Positions 6,395 through 15,524 are shown, counted from the stretch's first letter. The stretch is 34,755 bases of DNA from CAKPSH01 sp964634355 (GCA_964634355.1 CAZWIF010000006.1:1-34755); one strand, 5' to 3'. Program-made: numbers and translations. The notes: generated by a model not told the origin, from the sequence alone.

Positions 6395-7459
6395 ATGGAA
6401 AATGGATACTTAGTTTTAGAAAATGGAGAAATATTTGAAGGAGTGAGATTTGGAGCTAATAGGGATGTTGTATGTGAAGTAGTTTTTAATACTTCAATGA
6501 CAGGGTATTTAGAAATATTTACAGATCCCTCATATGCTGGACAAGGTGTAACTTTGACATATCCATTGATAGGAAATTATGGGGTAATAACAAATGATGC
6601 TGAGTCAAGGAAAATATGGGTAAAAGCCGTTTTTATCCATGAATTGGCAGAGTTGAAAAGTAATTTTAGAGCAGAAACAAATCTAAATGATTATCTAAAA
6701 GAAAATGACATACCTGGTTTAATGAATGTAAATACTAGAAAATTGACTAAGCTATTGAGAGACCATGGTACAATGAGAGGAAAATTAGTATCAGATGCAT
6801 CTGATATAGAAAATATATTAAAAGAAATAAAGGAATATACATTTCCAAATGTAGTAGGAGAAGTGTCAAATAAACATATAAGAGAATTTGGAGAAGGGAA
6901 AAAGAAAATAGCGTTAATAGATTATGGATGTAAGGAAAATATAATAAGGTCATTAGTAAATAGAGATTGTACAGTAACTGCTTTTCCACAAGATGTATCT
7001 GCTAAAACAATACTAGAAAAAAATTTTGATGGAATTGTTTTATCAAATGGACCAGGAGATCCAGAGGATTGTAAAATTGCAATTGAGAATATAAAGAAGT
7101 TATATGAGTCAAATATTCCAATTATGGGAATATGTCTAGGACATCAGTTAATGGCATTAGCAACAGGAGCAAGTACAGCAAAGTTGAAATATGGTCATCG
7201 TGGACCAAATCATCCAGTAAAAGAATTAAAAACTGGTAGAATTTGTATAACATCACAAAATCATGGATATTACGTAAAAGAAGATACCATAGACCCTAAG
7301 ATTGCGGAAGTGTCATATATAAATGTAAATGATGGAACAATAGAAGGACTAGATTACAAAAATAAAAATATATTTACAGTACAATTTCACCCAGAAGCAT
7401 GCCCGGGACCACAAGATTGTGCGTATTTATTTGATAGATTTTTATCAATGTGCAAATAA
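6395..7459 (+). CDS. carA: Carbamoyl-phosphate synthase, small (glutaminase) subunit
   Basis: CarA splits glutamine and passes ammonia to CarB for carbamoyl phosphate, the entry to pyrimidine and arginine synthesis. The 354-residue product has the CarA N-terminal domain (VLENGEIFEGVRFGA, VFNTSMTGYLEI, LTYPLIGNYG, DIPGLMNVNTRKLTKLLRDH) and a class I glutaminase domain. The nucleophile is C247 in GICLGHQLM, and H332 and E334 of QFHPEACPGPQD complete the triad. AAAGGAG lies upstream at a longish spacing. carB follows after 142 bases that hold a palindromic repeat and nothing else I can name. Placement between tsf and pyrH is unusual. Confidence 0.97.
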   Translation: MENGYLVLENGEIFEGVRFGANRDVVCEVVFNTSMTGYLEIFTDPSYAGQGVTLTYPLIGNYGVITNDAESRKIWVKAVFIHELAELKSNFRAETNLNDYLKENDIPGLMNVNTRKLTKLLRDHGTMRGKLVSDASDIENILKEIKEYTFPNVVGEVSNKHIREFGEGKKKIALIDYGCKENIIRSLVNRDCTVTAFPQDVSAKTILEKNFDGIVLSNGPGDPEDCKIAIENIKKLYESNIPIMGICLGHQLMALATGASTAKLKYGHRGPNHPVKELKTGRICITSQNHGYYVKEDTIDPKIAEVSYINVNDGTIEGLDYKNKNIFTVQFHPEACPGPQDCAYLFDRFLSMCK

Positions 7460-7531
7460 CAGAAAATGGTGATTGCAAAATAGAAAGATTCTAATATTTA
7501 TATCAATTTTGAAAATATATTGCATTAAATG

Positions 7532-7556
7532 TAGGTGCACGGTGCACTGTGCCCAA
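7532..7556. repeat. Intergenic GC palindrome, copy 3 (carA-carB)
   Basis: TAGGTGCACGGTGCACTGTG followed by CCC aligns base for base with the copy at 5376. It differs by a G-to-T in the left arm, which makes a mismatch at 7536:7553, and by a C-to-T that keeps a G-U pair. It starts 73 bases after the carA stop. Confidence 0.75.
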
Positions 7557-7601
7557 TAGAAATAATTACATATTTATTATAGAAAGGAATGAAATACAAG
7601 T

Positions 7602-10600
7602 ATGCCAAGAAATAAGAAAATAAAAAAAGTATTAGTTATAGGTTCAGGTCCAATAATAATTGGACAAGCTGCAGAATTTGATTATGCAGGAACACAAGCA
7701 TGTGTTGAATTAAAAAAAGAAGGATTAGAAGTAGTATTGGTAAATTCAAATCCAGCGACTATAATGACTGACAAAAATATGGCAGATAAAATATATATAG
7801 AACCCCTTACTGTTAAGACTGTCAAGAAGATAATAGAAAAGGAAAAACCAGATAGTATTCTACCAAATTTAGGAGGGCAAACGGGTCTTAATATTGCAAT
7901 GGAGCTAGCTGAATCAGGATATTTAAAAGAAAAAGGAATAATGCTTTTAGGAACGTCTCCAGAAGGGATAAGGAATGCAGAGGATAGACAGGCATTTAAA
8001 GATATGATGGAATCTATTAATGAGCCATGTATTGCAAGTAAGGTGGTAACAGATCTACAAGCTGGATTAGATTTTGCAAGAGAGATAGGTTTGCCAGTAA
8101 TAATAAGACCAGCTTATACTCTAGGTGGAACAGGAGGAGGCATTGCTTATACAGAGGCACAATTTCATGAAATCTGTGAAAGTGGTTTAAGGCTTTCAAG
8201 AGTGCACCAAGTGTTAGTAGAAAAGTGTATTTCAGGTTGGAAGGAAATTGAATATGAAGTAATAAGAGATAGTAAGGGAAATTGCATTACTGTATGTAAT
8301 ATGGAGAATATAGACCCTGTGGGAATTCATACAGGAGATAGTATAGTTGTTGCACCTTCACAAACTTTAGCAGATAAAGAATATCAAATGTTAAGAACAT
8401 CAGCAATAAAAATCATATCAGCATTAAAAATTGAAGGTGGATGTAATGTTCAATTTGCATTAAATCCAAATAGTTTTGAATATGCTGTTATAGAGGTAAA
8501 CCCAAGAGTTAGTCGTTCATCAGCACTTGCATCTAAAGCTACAGGTTATCCAATAGCAAAAGTAGCAGCTAAAATAGCAATAGGTTATACTTTAGATGAG
8601 ATTAAAAATGCAGTAACAGGAAAAACATATGCATGTTTCGAACCAGTTTTAGATTATGTTGTAGTAAAAATTCCAAAGTGGCCATTTAGTAAATTTTTAA
8701 CGGCAAATCGTGATTTGGGAACTCAGATGAAGGCAACAGGTGAAGTTATGGCAATAGCACCTACATTAGAGGCTGGACTTATGAAAGCAATTCGTTCACT
8801 CGAAGAAAATGTAGATAGTTTATATTTACCAAAATTTGCTACTTACGATAATGAAGATATTAGAGCTGAATTAAAGAATGTAAATAATGAAAGAATTTGG
8901 GTAATTGCAGAAAATTTAAGACGTGGAATGACAATTGACCAAATTCATGAGGTTACAAAGATAGATAAGTTTTTTATAAGCAAATTAAATAATATTGTAA
9001 ACATAGAAAAAGAGTTACAAAATTCTAAGTTAGATGCAGATTTAATAAAAAAAGCTAAAAAATATGGATTTACAGATAAAGTCATTTCACGATTAACAAA
9101 GGCTAGTGTTCAAGAAATAAGGAAAATAAGAGAAAAAAATAATATAATAGCAAATTTCAAGATGGTAGATACTTGTGCTGCAGAGTTTGAGGCTCAGACA
9201 CCATATTATTATTCAAGCTATGATGATGATAATGAGGCAAATAAAAAAGTTAACAAAAAAAAGATTGTTGTTTTAGGCTCAGGACCAATTAGAATAGGAC
9301 AAGGAATTGAGTTTGACTATTGTAGTGTTCATGCAGTATGGGCATTGAAGAGAAAAGGCTATGAAGCAATAATTGTAAACAATAATCCAGAAACTGTAAG
9401 TACGGATTTTGATATAGCAGATAAACTGTATTTCGAACCATTAACTCCAGAGGATGTCGAAAATATTATAAATGTAGAGAAACCATATGGAGCAATAGTA
9501 CAATTCGGTGGACAAACAGCGATTAAATTAACGAAAGCCTTAAAAGACATGGGAGTTAAGATTTTAGGTACTTCTGAGGAAAATATGGATAGAGCAGAAG
9601 ACAGAGAACTATTTGACCAAGTATTAAATAATTGTAATATAACAAGACCACAAGGTGGAACTGTGTATACTATAGCAGAAGCTAAAGAAGTTGCAAATAA
9701 ACTTGGATATCCTGTTCTTGTTAGACCTTCATATGTACTTGGTGGACAAGGAATGGCTATAGCTTATGATGATACAGACATTGAGAAATTAATAACAGAG
9801 ATTAATAAGATAGCGCAAGAGCACCCAATATTAGTTGACAAATATATAATGGGAAAAGAAATTGAAGTGGATGCAATTTGCGATGGTGAAGATGTTTTAA
9901 TTCCTGGCATAATGGAATTGCTCGAAAGAACAGGTGTACATTCAGGAGACAGTATTTCAGTGTATCCAACGCAGAATGTTAATGAAGAATCAGCTAATAA
10001 GATTATTGAATATACCAAGTTATTAGCTAAAGAATTAAATGTAATTGGCATGATGAATATTCAATTTATATTACAAAACAATCAAGTATATATTATTGAA
10101 GTAAATCCGCGATCAAGTAGAACAGTACCATATATAAGTAAAGTTACAAATTTACCTGTAATAGATATTGCAACAAGAGTAATATTAGGTGAGAAATTGA
10201 AAGATATAGGATATGGAACAGGTGTGTATAAACGTGGAGATTATGTTGCAATTAAAATGCCAGTATTCTCATTTGAAAAAATAAAAAATGCAGATACAAG
10301 CTTAGGACCTGAAATGAAATCAACAGGAGAGGTTTTAGGGGTTGCAAAAGATTTTACAGATGCAATCGTTAAGGCTTTTATAGCGAGTGGGGTCAATATT
10401 CCAAAAGATGGGAATATATTAATAACAGTAAGAGATAAAGATAAACAAGAGGTATTACCTTTGGCAAAAAAACTATATAATAAAGGATTTACAATATATG
10501 CTACAAAGGGAACAGCAGCTTTCTTGAAAGAGAATGGCATCAATACAAAAGTATTAGATAAAATTTGGGAAGGTGCGGAAAGTATACCGAATTTAGTAGA

Positions 10601-10802
10601 AGCAGGAAAGATTAACTTTATCATAAATACACCAACAAAAGGAAAAGAATCAAGTCGTGATGGATTTAAGATAAGACGTTTGGCAGTAGAATGTAAAATA
10701 CCATGCTTTACATCATTAGACACGGCAAATGCACTATATGAAGCAATAGATGATAAAAAATCTGAGGAAGAGATTGAGGTAGTAGACATAACAGAAGTGT
10801 AA
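7602..10802 (+). CDS. carB: Carbamoyl-phosphate synthase, large subunit
   Basis: CarB makes carbamoyl phosphate from bicarbonate, ammonia and two ATP. The product has 1066 residues, normal for the family. Two homologous ATP-grasp halves are visible. The first has KKVLVIGSGPIIIGQAAEFD, GGTGGGIAYT and EVNPRVSRSSALASKATGYP. The second has KKIVVLGSGPIRIGQGIEFD, LGGQGMAIAYD and EVNPRSSRTVPYISKVTNLP. An oligomerisation domain joins them. The last 150 or so residues are the MGS-like allosteric domain (GNILITVRDKDKQEVLPLAKKL). The ATG at 7602 follows GAAAGGA at a longish spacing. The gene is intact and lies upstream of pyrH, so two steps of UMP supply and use are neighbours. Confidence 0.98.
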   Translation: MPRNKKIKKVLVIGSGPIIIGQAAEFDYAGTQACVELKKEGLEVVLVNSNPATIMTDKNMADKIYIEPLTVKTVKKIIEKEKPDSILPNLGGQTGLNIAMELAESGYLKEKGIMLLGTSPEGIRNAEDRQAFKDMMESINEPCIASKVVTDLQAGLDFAREIGLPVIIRPAYTLGGTGGGIAYTEAQFHEICESGLRLSRVHQVLVEKCISGWKEIEYEVIRDSKGNCITVCNMENIDPVGIHTGDSIVVAPSQTLADKEYQMLRTSAIKIISALKIEGGCNVQFALNPNSFEYAVIEVNPRVSRSSALASKATGYPIAKVAAKIAIGYTLDEIKNAVTGKTYACFEPVLDYVVVKIPKWPFSKFLTANRDLGTQMKATGEVMAIAPTLEAGLMKAIRSLEENVDSLYLPKFATYDNEDIRAELKNVNNERIWVIAENLRRGMTIDQIHEVTKIDKFFISKLNNIVNIEKELQNSKLDADLIKKAKKYGFTDKVISRLTKASVQEIRKIREKNNIIANFKMVDTCAAEFEAQTPYYYSSYDDDNEANKKVNKKKIVVLGSGPIRIGQGIEFDYCSVHAVWALKRKGYEAIIVNNNPETVSTDFDIADKLYFEPLTPEDVENIINVEKPYGAIVQFGGQTAIKLTKALKDMGVKILGTSEENMDRAEDRELFDQVLNNCNITRPQGGTVYTIAEAKEVANKLGYPVLVRPSYVLGGQGMAIAYDDTDIEKLITEINKIAQEHPILVDKYIMGKEIEVDAICDGEDVLIPGIMELLERTGVHSGDSISVYPTQNVNEESANKIIEYTKLLAKELNVIGMMNIQFILQNNQVYIIEVNPRSSRTVPYISKVTNLPVIDIATRVILGEKLKDIGYGTGVYKRGDYVAIKMPVFSFEKIKNADTSLGPEMKSTGEVLGVAKDFTDAIVKAFIASGVNIPKDGNILITVRDKDKQEVLPLAKKLYNKGFTIYATKGTAAFLKENGINTKVLDKIWEGAESIPNLVEAGKINFIINTPTKGKESSRDGFKIRRLAVECKIPCFTSLDTANALYEAIDDKKSEEEIEVVDITEV

Positions 10803-10834
10803 TTTATAAATTAAATAAAAAATTTCGTAAAAAT

Positions 10835-10865
10835 TTAACAAATTTTAATTAATATATGATAGAAT
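10835..10865 (+). promoter_or_regulatory. Possible pyrH promoter
   Basis: TTAACA (10835-10840) and TAGAAT (10860-10865) preceded by TGA, an extended -10, with a 19-base spacer. The spacer is longer than ideal, so the call is tentative. It would drive pyrH-frr-ispA-uppS-cdsA. Confidence 0.35.
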
Positions 10866-10910
10866 GATAAGCGATTAGATTTTAATATAAAATAAGAAAG
10901 GAAGAAAAGT

Positions 10911-11618
10911 ATGAGCGAAGCAGTTTATAAAAGAGTACTGTTGAAACTAAGCGGTGAAGCATTGGCAGGCGATAATAAAACTGGAGTATATGCTGATGTT
11001 ATTGGTAATATTTGCGACCAAATTAAAGAAGTAGTAAATTTAGGAGTAGAAGTAGCGATTGTAGTTGGTGGAGGAAATTTTTGGCGTGGCAGATATGGGC
11101 ATGATATGGAAAGAACTACATCAGATTATATGGGAATGTTAGCTACAACAATGAATGCATTGGCATTACAAGATTGTCTAGAAGCAAGAGGAGTTGATAC
11201 AAGAGTACAAACAGCAATTGAAATGAGAGAAATTGCAGAACCTTATATCAAAAGAAAAGCAGAAAAACATTTACAGAGGGGAAGAGTCGTTATATTTGCG
11301 TGCGGAACAGGTCATCCATATTTTTCAACAGATACAGGTGCAGCACTTAGAGCTGCAGAGATAAATGCAGATGTAATTCTACTTGCGAAAACTATAGATG
11401 GAGTTTATTCAGCAGACCCTAAGTTAGACCCAACAGCGATTAAATATGACGAGATTACATATCTTGATATATTGGATAAAGATTTAAAAGTTATGGACTC
11501 AACAGCGACTTCTTTATGTAGGGATAATAATATACCATTAATGGTATTTGAAATTGCTAAACCAGAAAATATTGTGAAAATTGTTAAAGGCGAAAAAATT
11601 GGAACTGTTGTTAAATAA
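10911..11618 (+). CDS. pyrH: UMP kinase
   Basis: PyrH phosphorylates UMP to UDP in the cytoplasm and is the entry to all pyrimidine nucleotides. The 235-residue product belongs to the amino-acid kinase fold. Visible landmarks are KRVLLKLSGEALAG at the N-terminus, VVGGGNFWRGR in the nucleotide-binding part, FACGTGHPYFSTDTGAALRA and DGVYSADPKLDPTA. Length is typical. AAGGAAG precedes the ATG. It is followed by frr after 20 bases, as in most bacteria. GTP activation and UTP inhibition are known for the family and are not visible in the sequence. Confidence 0.97.
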   Translation: MSEAVYKRVLLKLSGEALAGDNKTGVYADVIGNICDQIKEVVNLGVEVAIVVGGGNFWRGRYGHDMERTTSDYMGMLATTMNALALQDCLEARGVDTRVQTAIEMREIAEPYIKRKAEKHLQRGRVVIFACGTGHPYFSTDTGAALRAAEINADVILLAKTIDGVYSADPKLDPTAIKYDEITYLDILDKDLKVMDSTATSLCRDNNIPLMVFEIAKPENIVKIVKGEKIGTVVK

Positions 11619-11638
11619 ATTTAGAAAGGATGTTAAAT

Positions 11639-12187
11639 ATGGATTATAATCAAATTGAAGAGAAAATGGAAAAAACAATTAGTATTTTAGAGGAAAATTT
11701 TGCGGAAATTAGAGCTGGAAGGGCAAACCCTGCAATATTAAACAAAGTCAAGGTTGATTACTATGGTGTTCCAACACCAATAAATCAAGTGGCCGGAATC
11801 TCAGTACCAGAGGCAAGAATGATAGTTATACAACCATGGGATGCCAGTATTTTAAAAGCTATTGAGAAGGCAATATTGACAGCTGATATTGGAATAAATC
11901 CAAATAATGATGGGAAATTAATAAGACTTACTTTTCCTGAGTTAACTGAGGAAAGAAGAAAAGAGATTGTAAAGGATATAAAGAAATTAACTGAAGAAGC
12001 AAAAATAGCAATTAGAGCAATAAGAAGAGATGGAATGGATTTGGCTAAAAAAGAGCAAAAAGATGGAAATATGACTGAGGATGAGGAAAAACAAGCAGAA
12101 GATAAGATACAAAAATTAACAGATAAAAAAGTAGCGATTATTGATGAATTGTCTTCTAAAAAAGAAAAAGATATAATGTCTGTGTAG
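11639..12187 (+). CDS. frr: Ribosome recycling factor
   Basis: RRF splits the post-termination ribosome together with EF-G. The start chosen is ATG 11639, 8 bases after AGAAAGGA. The ATG at 11630 overlaps that ribosome site, as also happens in tsf. The 182-residue product is typical in length. It shows IRAGRANPAILNKVKVDYYG, TPINQVAGISVPEARMIVIQ and LTEERRKEIVKDIKKLTEEA, the two-domain RRF pattern of a helical bundle with a beta domain. It lies in the pyrH operon, with ispA following after 39 bases. Confidence 0.97.
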   Translation: MDYNQIEEKMEKTISILEENFAEIRAGRANPAILNKVKVDYYGVPTPINQVAGISVPEARMIVIQPWDASILKAIEKAILTADIGINPNNDGKLIRLTFPELTEERRKEIVKDIKKLTEEAKIAIRAIRRDGMDLAKKEQKDGNMTEDEEKQAEDKIQKLTDKKVAIIDELSSKKEKDIMSV

Positions 12188-12226
12188 GCGAGGAAGTAGA
12201 AATAAAATGTAAAGGTGTTGTAATAA

Positions 12227-13117
12227 ATGAATTTTAAGGAAGAATTAGTAAAATATCAAGAGTTAATTAATCAAGAATTACAAAAGTATTTAATAAAAGA
12301 AAAATGCTATGAAGAAATATTAAATGAATCTATTGAATATAGTTTAATGTCATCAGCTAAAAGATTAAGACCAATTTTAATAATTGAAGCATATAAGTTA
12401 TTTAAAGATGATTATGAAAAATGTTTTCCATTTGCTGTAGCAATGGAAATGACACATACATTTTCTCTAATACATGATGATTTGCCAGGGATAGATAATG
12501 ATGATTATAGAAGAGGAAGATTAACAAATCATAAAAAATACAACGAAGCAACTGCTATTTTAGCAGGAGATTCATTATTAAATCGTGCATATATGCTTAT
12601 GATGGATGAAGTAAAGAAGGATACTGACATTGATAGTATGAAAAGAAAAATTAGGATAGTTGATGAATTCTCTAATTCAGTAAATAGAATGATTATTGGA
12701 GAATATCTTGATACAGAGTGCGAAGGAAAAATGATATCTAAAGAAGAGTTAGACTATATTCACAATAATAAGACAGGTGCATTTTTTAAATTCTGTGTTA
12801 GAGCAGGAGCAATTCTTGCAGAAGCAGATGAAGAAGATGTAGACAAATTAACGGCATATGCTGAAAAGATTGGATTAGAATTTCAAATTAAGGATGACAT
12901 TCTATCAGAGATAGGTGATGCTGAAATTATGGGAAAACCAGTTGGACATGATAAAATTATGAATAAAGCAACATATGTTACTAAATTTGGACTTGAAAAG
13001 GCGGAAGAATATTTAGAAGAAGTTACAGCTGAGGCATTAGCTAAATTAGAAGTTTATGGAGAAAAAGCAGAATTTCTTAAAGAATTAGCAATATATATAA
13101 AAGAAAGAAACAAATAA
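12227..13117 (+). CDS. ispA: Polyprenyl (farnesyl/geranyl) diphosphate synthase
   Basis: This 296-residue class I prenyltransferase joins isopentenyl diphosphate to an allylic diphosphate, most likely making farnesyl diphosphate for the UppS encoded next door. The first Asp-rich motif is intact, D84-D85-L-P-G-I-D90 followed by NDDYRRGRLTNHK, the bacterial FPP synthase form. The second motif reads KDDILSEIGDAEIMGKP, so the usual DDxxD has Ser at residue 227 in place of the last Asp. KATYVTKFG follows as expected. Other marks are SAKRLRPIL near residue 43 and EMTHTFSLIHDD. Chain length cannot be fixed from sequence, so the symbol is the likely one. The gene sits between frr and uppS, not its usual place. 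Confidence 0.88.
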   Translation: MNFKEELVKYQELINQELQKYLIKEKCYEEILNESIEYSLMSSAKRLRPILIIEAYKLFKDDYEKCFPFAVAMEMTHTFSLIHDDLPGIDNDDYRRGRLTNHKKYNEATAILAGDSLLNRAYMLMMDEVKKDTDIDSMKRKIRIVDEFSNSVNRMIIGEYLDTECEGKMISKEELDYIHNNKTGAFFKFCVRAGAILAEADEEDVDKLTAYAEKIGLEFQIKDDILSEIGDAEIMGKPVGHDKIMNKATYVTKFGLEKAEEYLEEVTAEALAKLEVYGEKAEFLKELAIYIKERNK

Positions 13118-13140
13118 TCTACTCATGGAAAGGAAATATT

Positions 13141-13854
13141 ATGGGATTTGATAAAGATAAGATGCCTAATCATATAGCAATTATAATGGATGGAAATAGA
13201 AGATGGGCAAAAGCACAAGGCAGGAATACAGGGGAAGGACATAAAGAAGGAGCAAAAAATTTAGAAAAGATAGTAAGATATGCAAATAAAATTGGATTAA
13301 AATATATTACAGTTTATGCTTTTTCAACAGAAAATTGGAAAAGAACTAAAGAAGAAGTTAATGGTCTTATGGTTCTATTTAAAACATATCTAGATGATTA
13401 TGCTAAGAGAGCTGATACAGAGAATATTAAAGTTAATATAATAGGAGATATTTCAGCTTTTAAAAAAGATTTACAAGCTAGTATGTTAAGATGTATGGAG
13501 AGAACAAAAGATAATACAGGAGTAGTATTTAGTATAGCACTTAATTATGGCGGAAGAGCAGAAATTGTAAGAGCAATGCAGAACATTGCTGCTAAAGTTA
13601 AAGAGGGAAAGATAAACGTGGAAAGTATTGATGAATCTGTGATATCAAATCATTTATATACTGTTGGATTGCCTGACCCAGATTTAATTATTAGAACAAG
13701 TAATGAGCTGAGACTTAGTGGATTTCTAATTTGGCAAGCTTCTTATTCTGAATTTTATTTTACGGATATAAATTGGCCAGACTTTGATGAGCAACAACTT
13801 GATAAGGCAATCGAAGAATATCAAAAAAGAAACAGAAGATTTGGAGGAAATTAA
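13141..13854 (+). CDS. uppS: Undecaprenyl diphosphate synthase
   Basis: This cis-prenyltransferase extends farnesyl diphosphate to the C55 lipid carrier for cell wall precursors. The 237-residue product has HIAIIMDGNRRWAKAQGR with the catalytic D17, the VYAFSTENWKR block, FSIALNYGGRAEIVRA and PDPDLIIRTSNELRLSGFLI followed by WQASYSEFYF. All are family signatures. The RTSGE block here reads RTSNE, a small deviation. GGAAAGGA lies about 7 bases before the ATG. ispA directly upstream would supply its substrate, and cdsA starts 4 bases after the stop. Confidence 0.96.
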   Translation: MGFDKDKMPNHIAIIMDGNRRWAKAQGRNTGEGHKEGAKNLEKIVRYANKIGLKYITVYAFSTENWKRTKEEVNGLMVLFKTYLDDYAKRADTENIKVNIIGDISAFKKDLQASMLRCMERTKDNTGVVFSIALNYGGRAEIVRAMQNIAAKVKEGKINVESIDESVISNHLYTVGLPDPDLIIRTSNELRLSGFLIWQASYSEFYFTDINWPDFDEQQLDKAIEEYQKRNRRFGGN

Positions 13855-13857
13855 TAA

Positions 13858-14667
13858 ATGAGTATAAAACGATTACTTTCTGCTATACTAGGATTACCTT
13901 TGGTAGTTTTGGTTTTAGCTTTTGGAAATGAATTTTTTATAGATATATTTTTTGCGATAGTGGCAATAATAAGTTTGCATGAATATTTTAAAGTTATGGA
14001 GACAAAAACAAGACCAGTAAAATGGATAGGTTATTTAAGTGGATTATCAATTGCATTTATACATTTTATACCTGGTTTTGATATAACATATATAGTTTTC
14101 TTTTTGCCAACTATTCTTGTCCTGTTATTTATGCAGAGCGTGTTTAGTGGTATGAAATATAATATAACGGATATTTCAGTGACCTTATTTGGAATATGTT
14201 ATATAGTACTGTTTATAATGTGTATTCCATTAATCAGTGGAAATCTTTCTAGCAAAATTTATTTATGGTACCTTATTATTGCAGCTTGGGGAACTGACAT
14301 ATTTGCTTATTTAATTGGAAAAGTATTAAAGCTTGGAAAACATAAATTTAGTAAAATTAGTCCTAATAAAACAATTGAAGGTTGCATAGGGGGTACACTT
14401 GGAGCATTATTAATTGCAGTAATTTATACATATGTATGTAATACTATATTTGATATAACGCTATCATATATAGGCTTTGGAATAATTACAATTTTATTTA
14501 GTGTTTTAGGGCAAATTGGCGATTTTGCGGCATCAAGTATAAAAAGATATGCAGAAGTTAAAGACTTTGGAGATCTGATACCAGGACATGGCGGAATGCT
14601 TGATAGAATAGACAGTGTAATATTTATAGCACCTTTTGCATATTTATTATATATGCTTATATTATAA
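13858..14667 (+). CDS. cdsA: Phosphatidate cytidylyltransferase (CDP-diglyceride synthase)
   Basis: CdsA makes CDP-diacylglycerol from phosphatidate and CTP, the branch point of phospholipid synthesis, in the membrane. The 269-residue product is very hydrophobic, with about seven or eight likely membrane spans. It ends with the family signature SSIKRYAEVKDFGDLIPGHG followed by GMLDRIDS. A second landmark is SPNKTIEGCIGGTLGA. The GGAGG ribosome site sits in the last codons of uppS, and the genes are 3 bases apart, so translation is probably coupled. Normally dxr follows, but here a gap with a degenerate palindrome leads to rseP. Confidence 0.95.
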   Translation: MSIKRLLSAILGLPLVVLVLAFGNEFFIDIFFAIVAIISLHEYFKVMETKTRPVKWIGYLSGLSIAFIHFIPGFDITYIVFFLPTILVLLFMQSVFSGMKYNITDISVTLFGICYIVLFIMCIPLISGNLSSKIYLWYLIIAAWGTDIFAYLIGKVLKLGKHKFSKISPNKTIEGCIGGTLGALLIAVIYTYVCNTIFDITLSYIGFGIITILFSVLGQIGDFAASSIKRYAEVKDFGDLIPGHGGMLDRIDSVIFIAPFAYLLYMLIL

Positions 14668-14677
14668 ATGTTAAATA

Positions 14678-14705
14678 TAGGGGTTAAGGTTATACCGTGC
14701 TCCTA
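14678..14705. repeat. Intergenic GC palindrome, copy 4, degenerate (cdsA-rseP)
   Basis: TAGGGG (14678-14683) and CTCCTA (14700-14705) pair at the base, and GGT-TAT-ACC forms the tip. The right half TACCGTGCTCC keeps the CCGTG subfamily word, while the left arm has changed to TTAAGGT. It starts 10 bases after the cdsA stop. Confidence 0.55.
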
Positions 14706-14748
14706 GAACATAAAATACATATTTTATCCATAAAAGAGGTGAAGTCTA

Positions 14749-15486
14749 TTGCTTACATTTTTAATAAATGCAATTAAGATAATATTTTTATTAGGAATAT
14801 TAGTTTTTATTCATGAAGGTGGACATTTTATTGTGGCGAAACTTTGCAAAGTAAAAGTAAATGAATTTGCAATAGGGTTTGGAAAAACGATATGGTCTAA
14901 GAAAAAAAGTGAGACAGTTTATGCTATAAGAATAATTCCTCTTGGTGGATTTGTTAGAATGGAGGGGGAAGAAGAGCCTTCAGAAGAGGAAGGCTCTTTT
15001 AGCAAGGCTAAAATTTGGCAGAAGGTATTGATAGTAGCAGCAGGAGGGTTGGTTAACATTATATTTGCGATATTAGTATTTTTTCTATTGGTTATATTCT
15101 ATTATAAATATCCATTAGTAGAGGCTCTTCAAATTACAGGGACCTTTTCATACTCAATTATAGAGAGTCTAAAAATATTATTTTCAGGTAATGTAACTAT
15201 AAATGAATTAGTGGGTCCTGTTGGAATTTCAACAATTATAGTACAAACGACGGAAATCGCGAACTACATCTACTTAATAGCAGCAGTTTCTTTATCATTA
15301 GGAGTAACTAACTTATTACCAATTCCACCTTTAGATGGAGGAAAGATTCTTATGTATTTAATTGAAGCAATAAGAAAAAGACCGCTCAGAGAAGAAACAG
15401 AAATGGCTATTCAAATGACAGGTTTTGTATGTATAATTCTTTTATCAATATTTGTTATGATGAATGATATTGGAAATATAATGTGA
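14749..15486 (+). CDS. rseP: RseP/RasP-type site-2 membrane protease, PDZ-less
   Basis: Site-2 proteases cut membrane-embedded substrates such as anti-sigma factors. The start is TTG at 14749, with GAGGTGA 6 bases before it. The active site is complete: H22-E-G-G-H26 in the first span and NLLPIPPLDGGKIL with D196 in a later one. LGGFVRMEGEEE and LVGPVGIST are also family marks. The protein has only 245 residues, against about 330-420 usually. The PDZ domain that should lie between GGLVNIIFAILVFFLLV and EALQITGTFSYSIIESL is missing, while the flanks are intact. It occupies the normal place after cdsA, but dxr is absent. A terminator follows directly. Confidence 0.88.
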   Translation: MLTFLINAIKIIFLLGILVFIHEGGHFIVAKLCKVKVNEFAIGFGKTIWSKKKSETVYAIRIIPLGGFVRMEGEEEPSEEEGSFSKAKIWQKVLIVAAGGLVNIIFAILVFFLLVIFYYKYPLVEALQITGTFSYSIIESLKILFSGNVTINELVGPVGISTIIVQTTEIANYIYLIAAVSLSLGVTNLLPIPPLDGGKILMYLIEAIRKRPLREETEMAIQMTGFVCIILLSIFVMMNDIGNIM

Positions 15487-15487
15487 G

Positions 15488-15524
15488 ATGAAATAAGGAG
15501 ATATTTCCTTATTTCATTATTTTT
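15488..15524 (+). terminator. Terminator after rseP
   Basis: ATGAAATAAGGA (15488-15499) pairs perfectly with TCCTTATTTCAT (15506-15517), followed by TATTTTT. It begins right after the rseP stop and closes the pyrH-to-rseP block. Confidence 0.8.
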
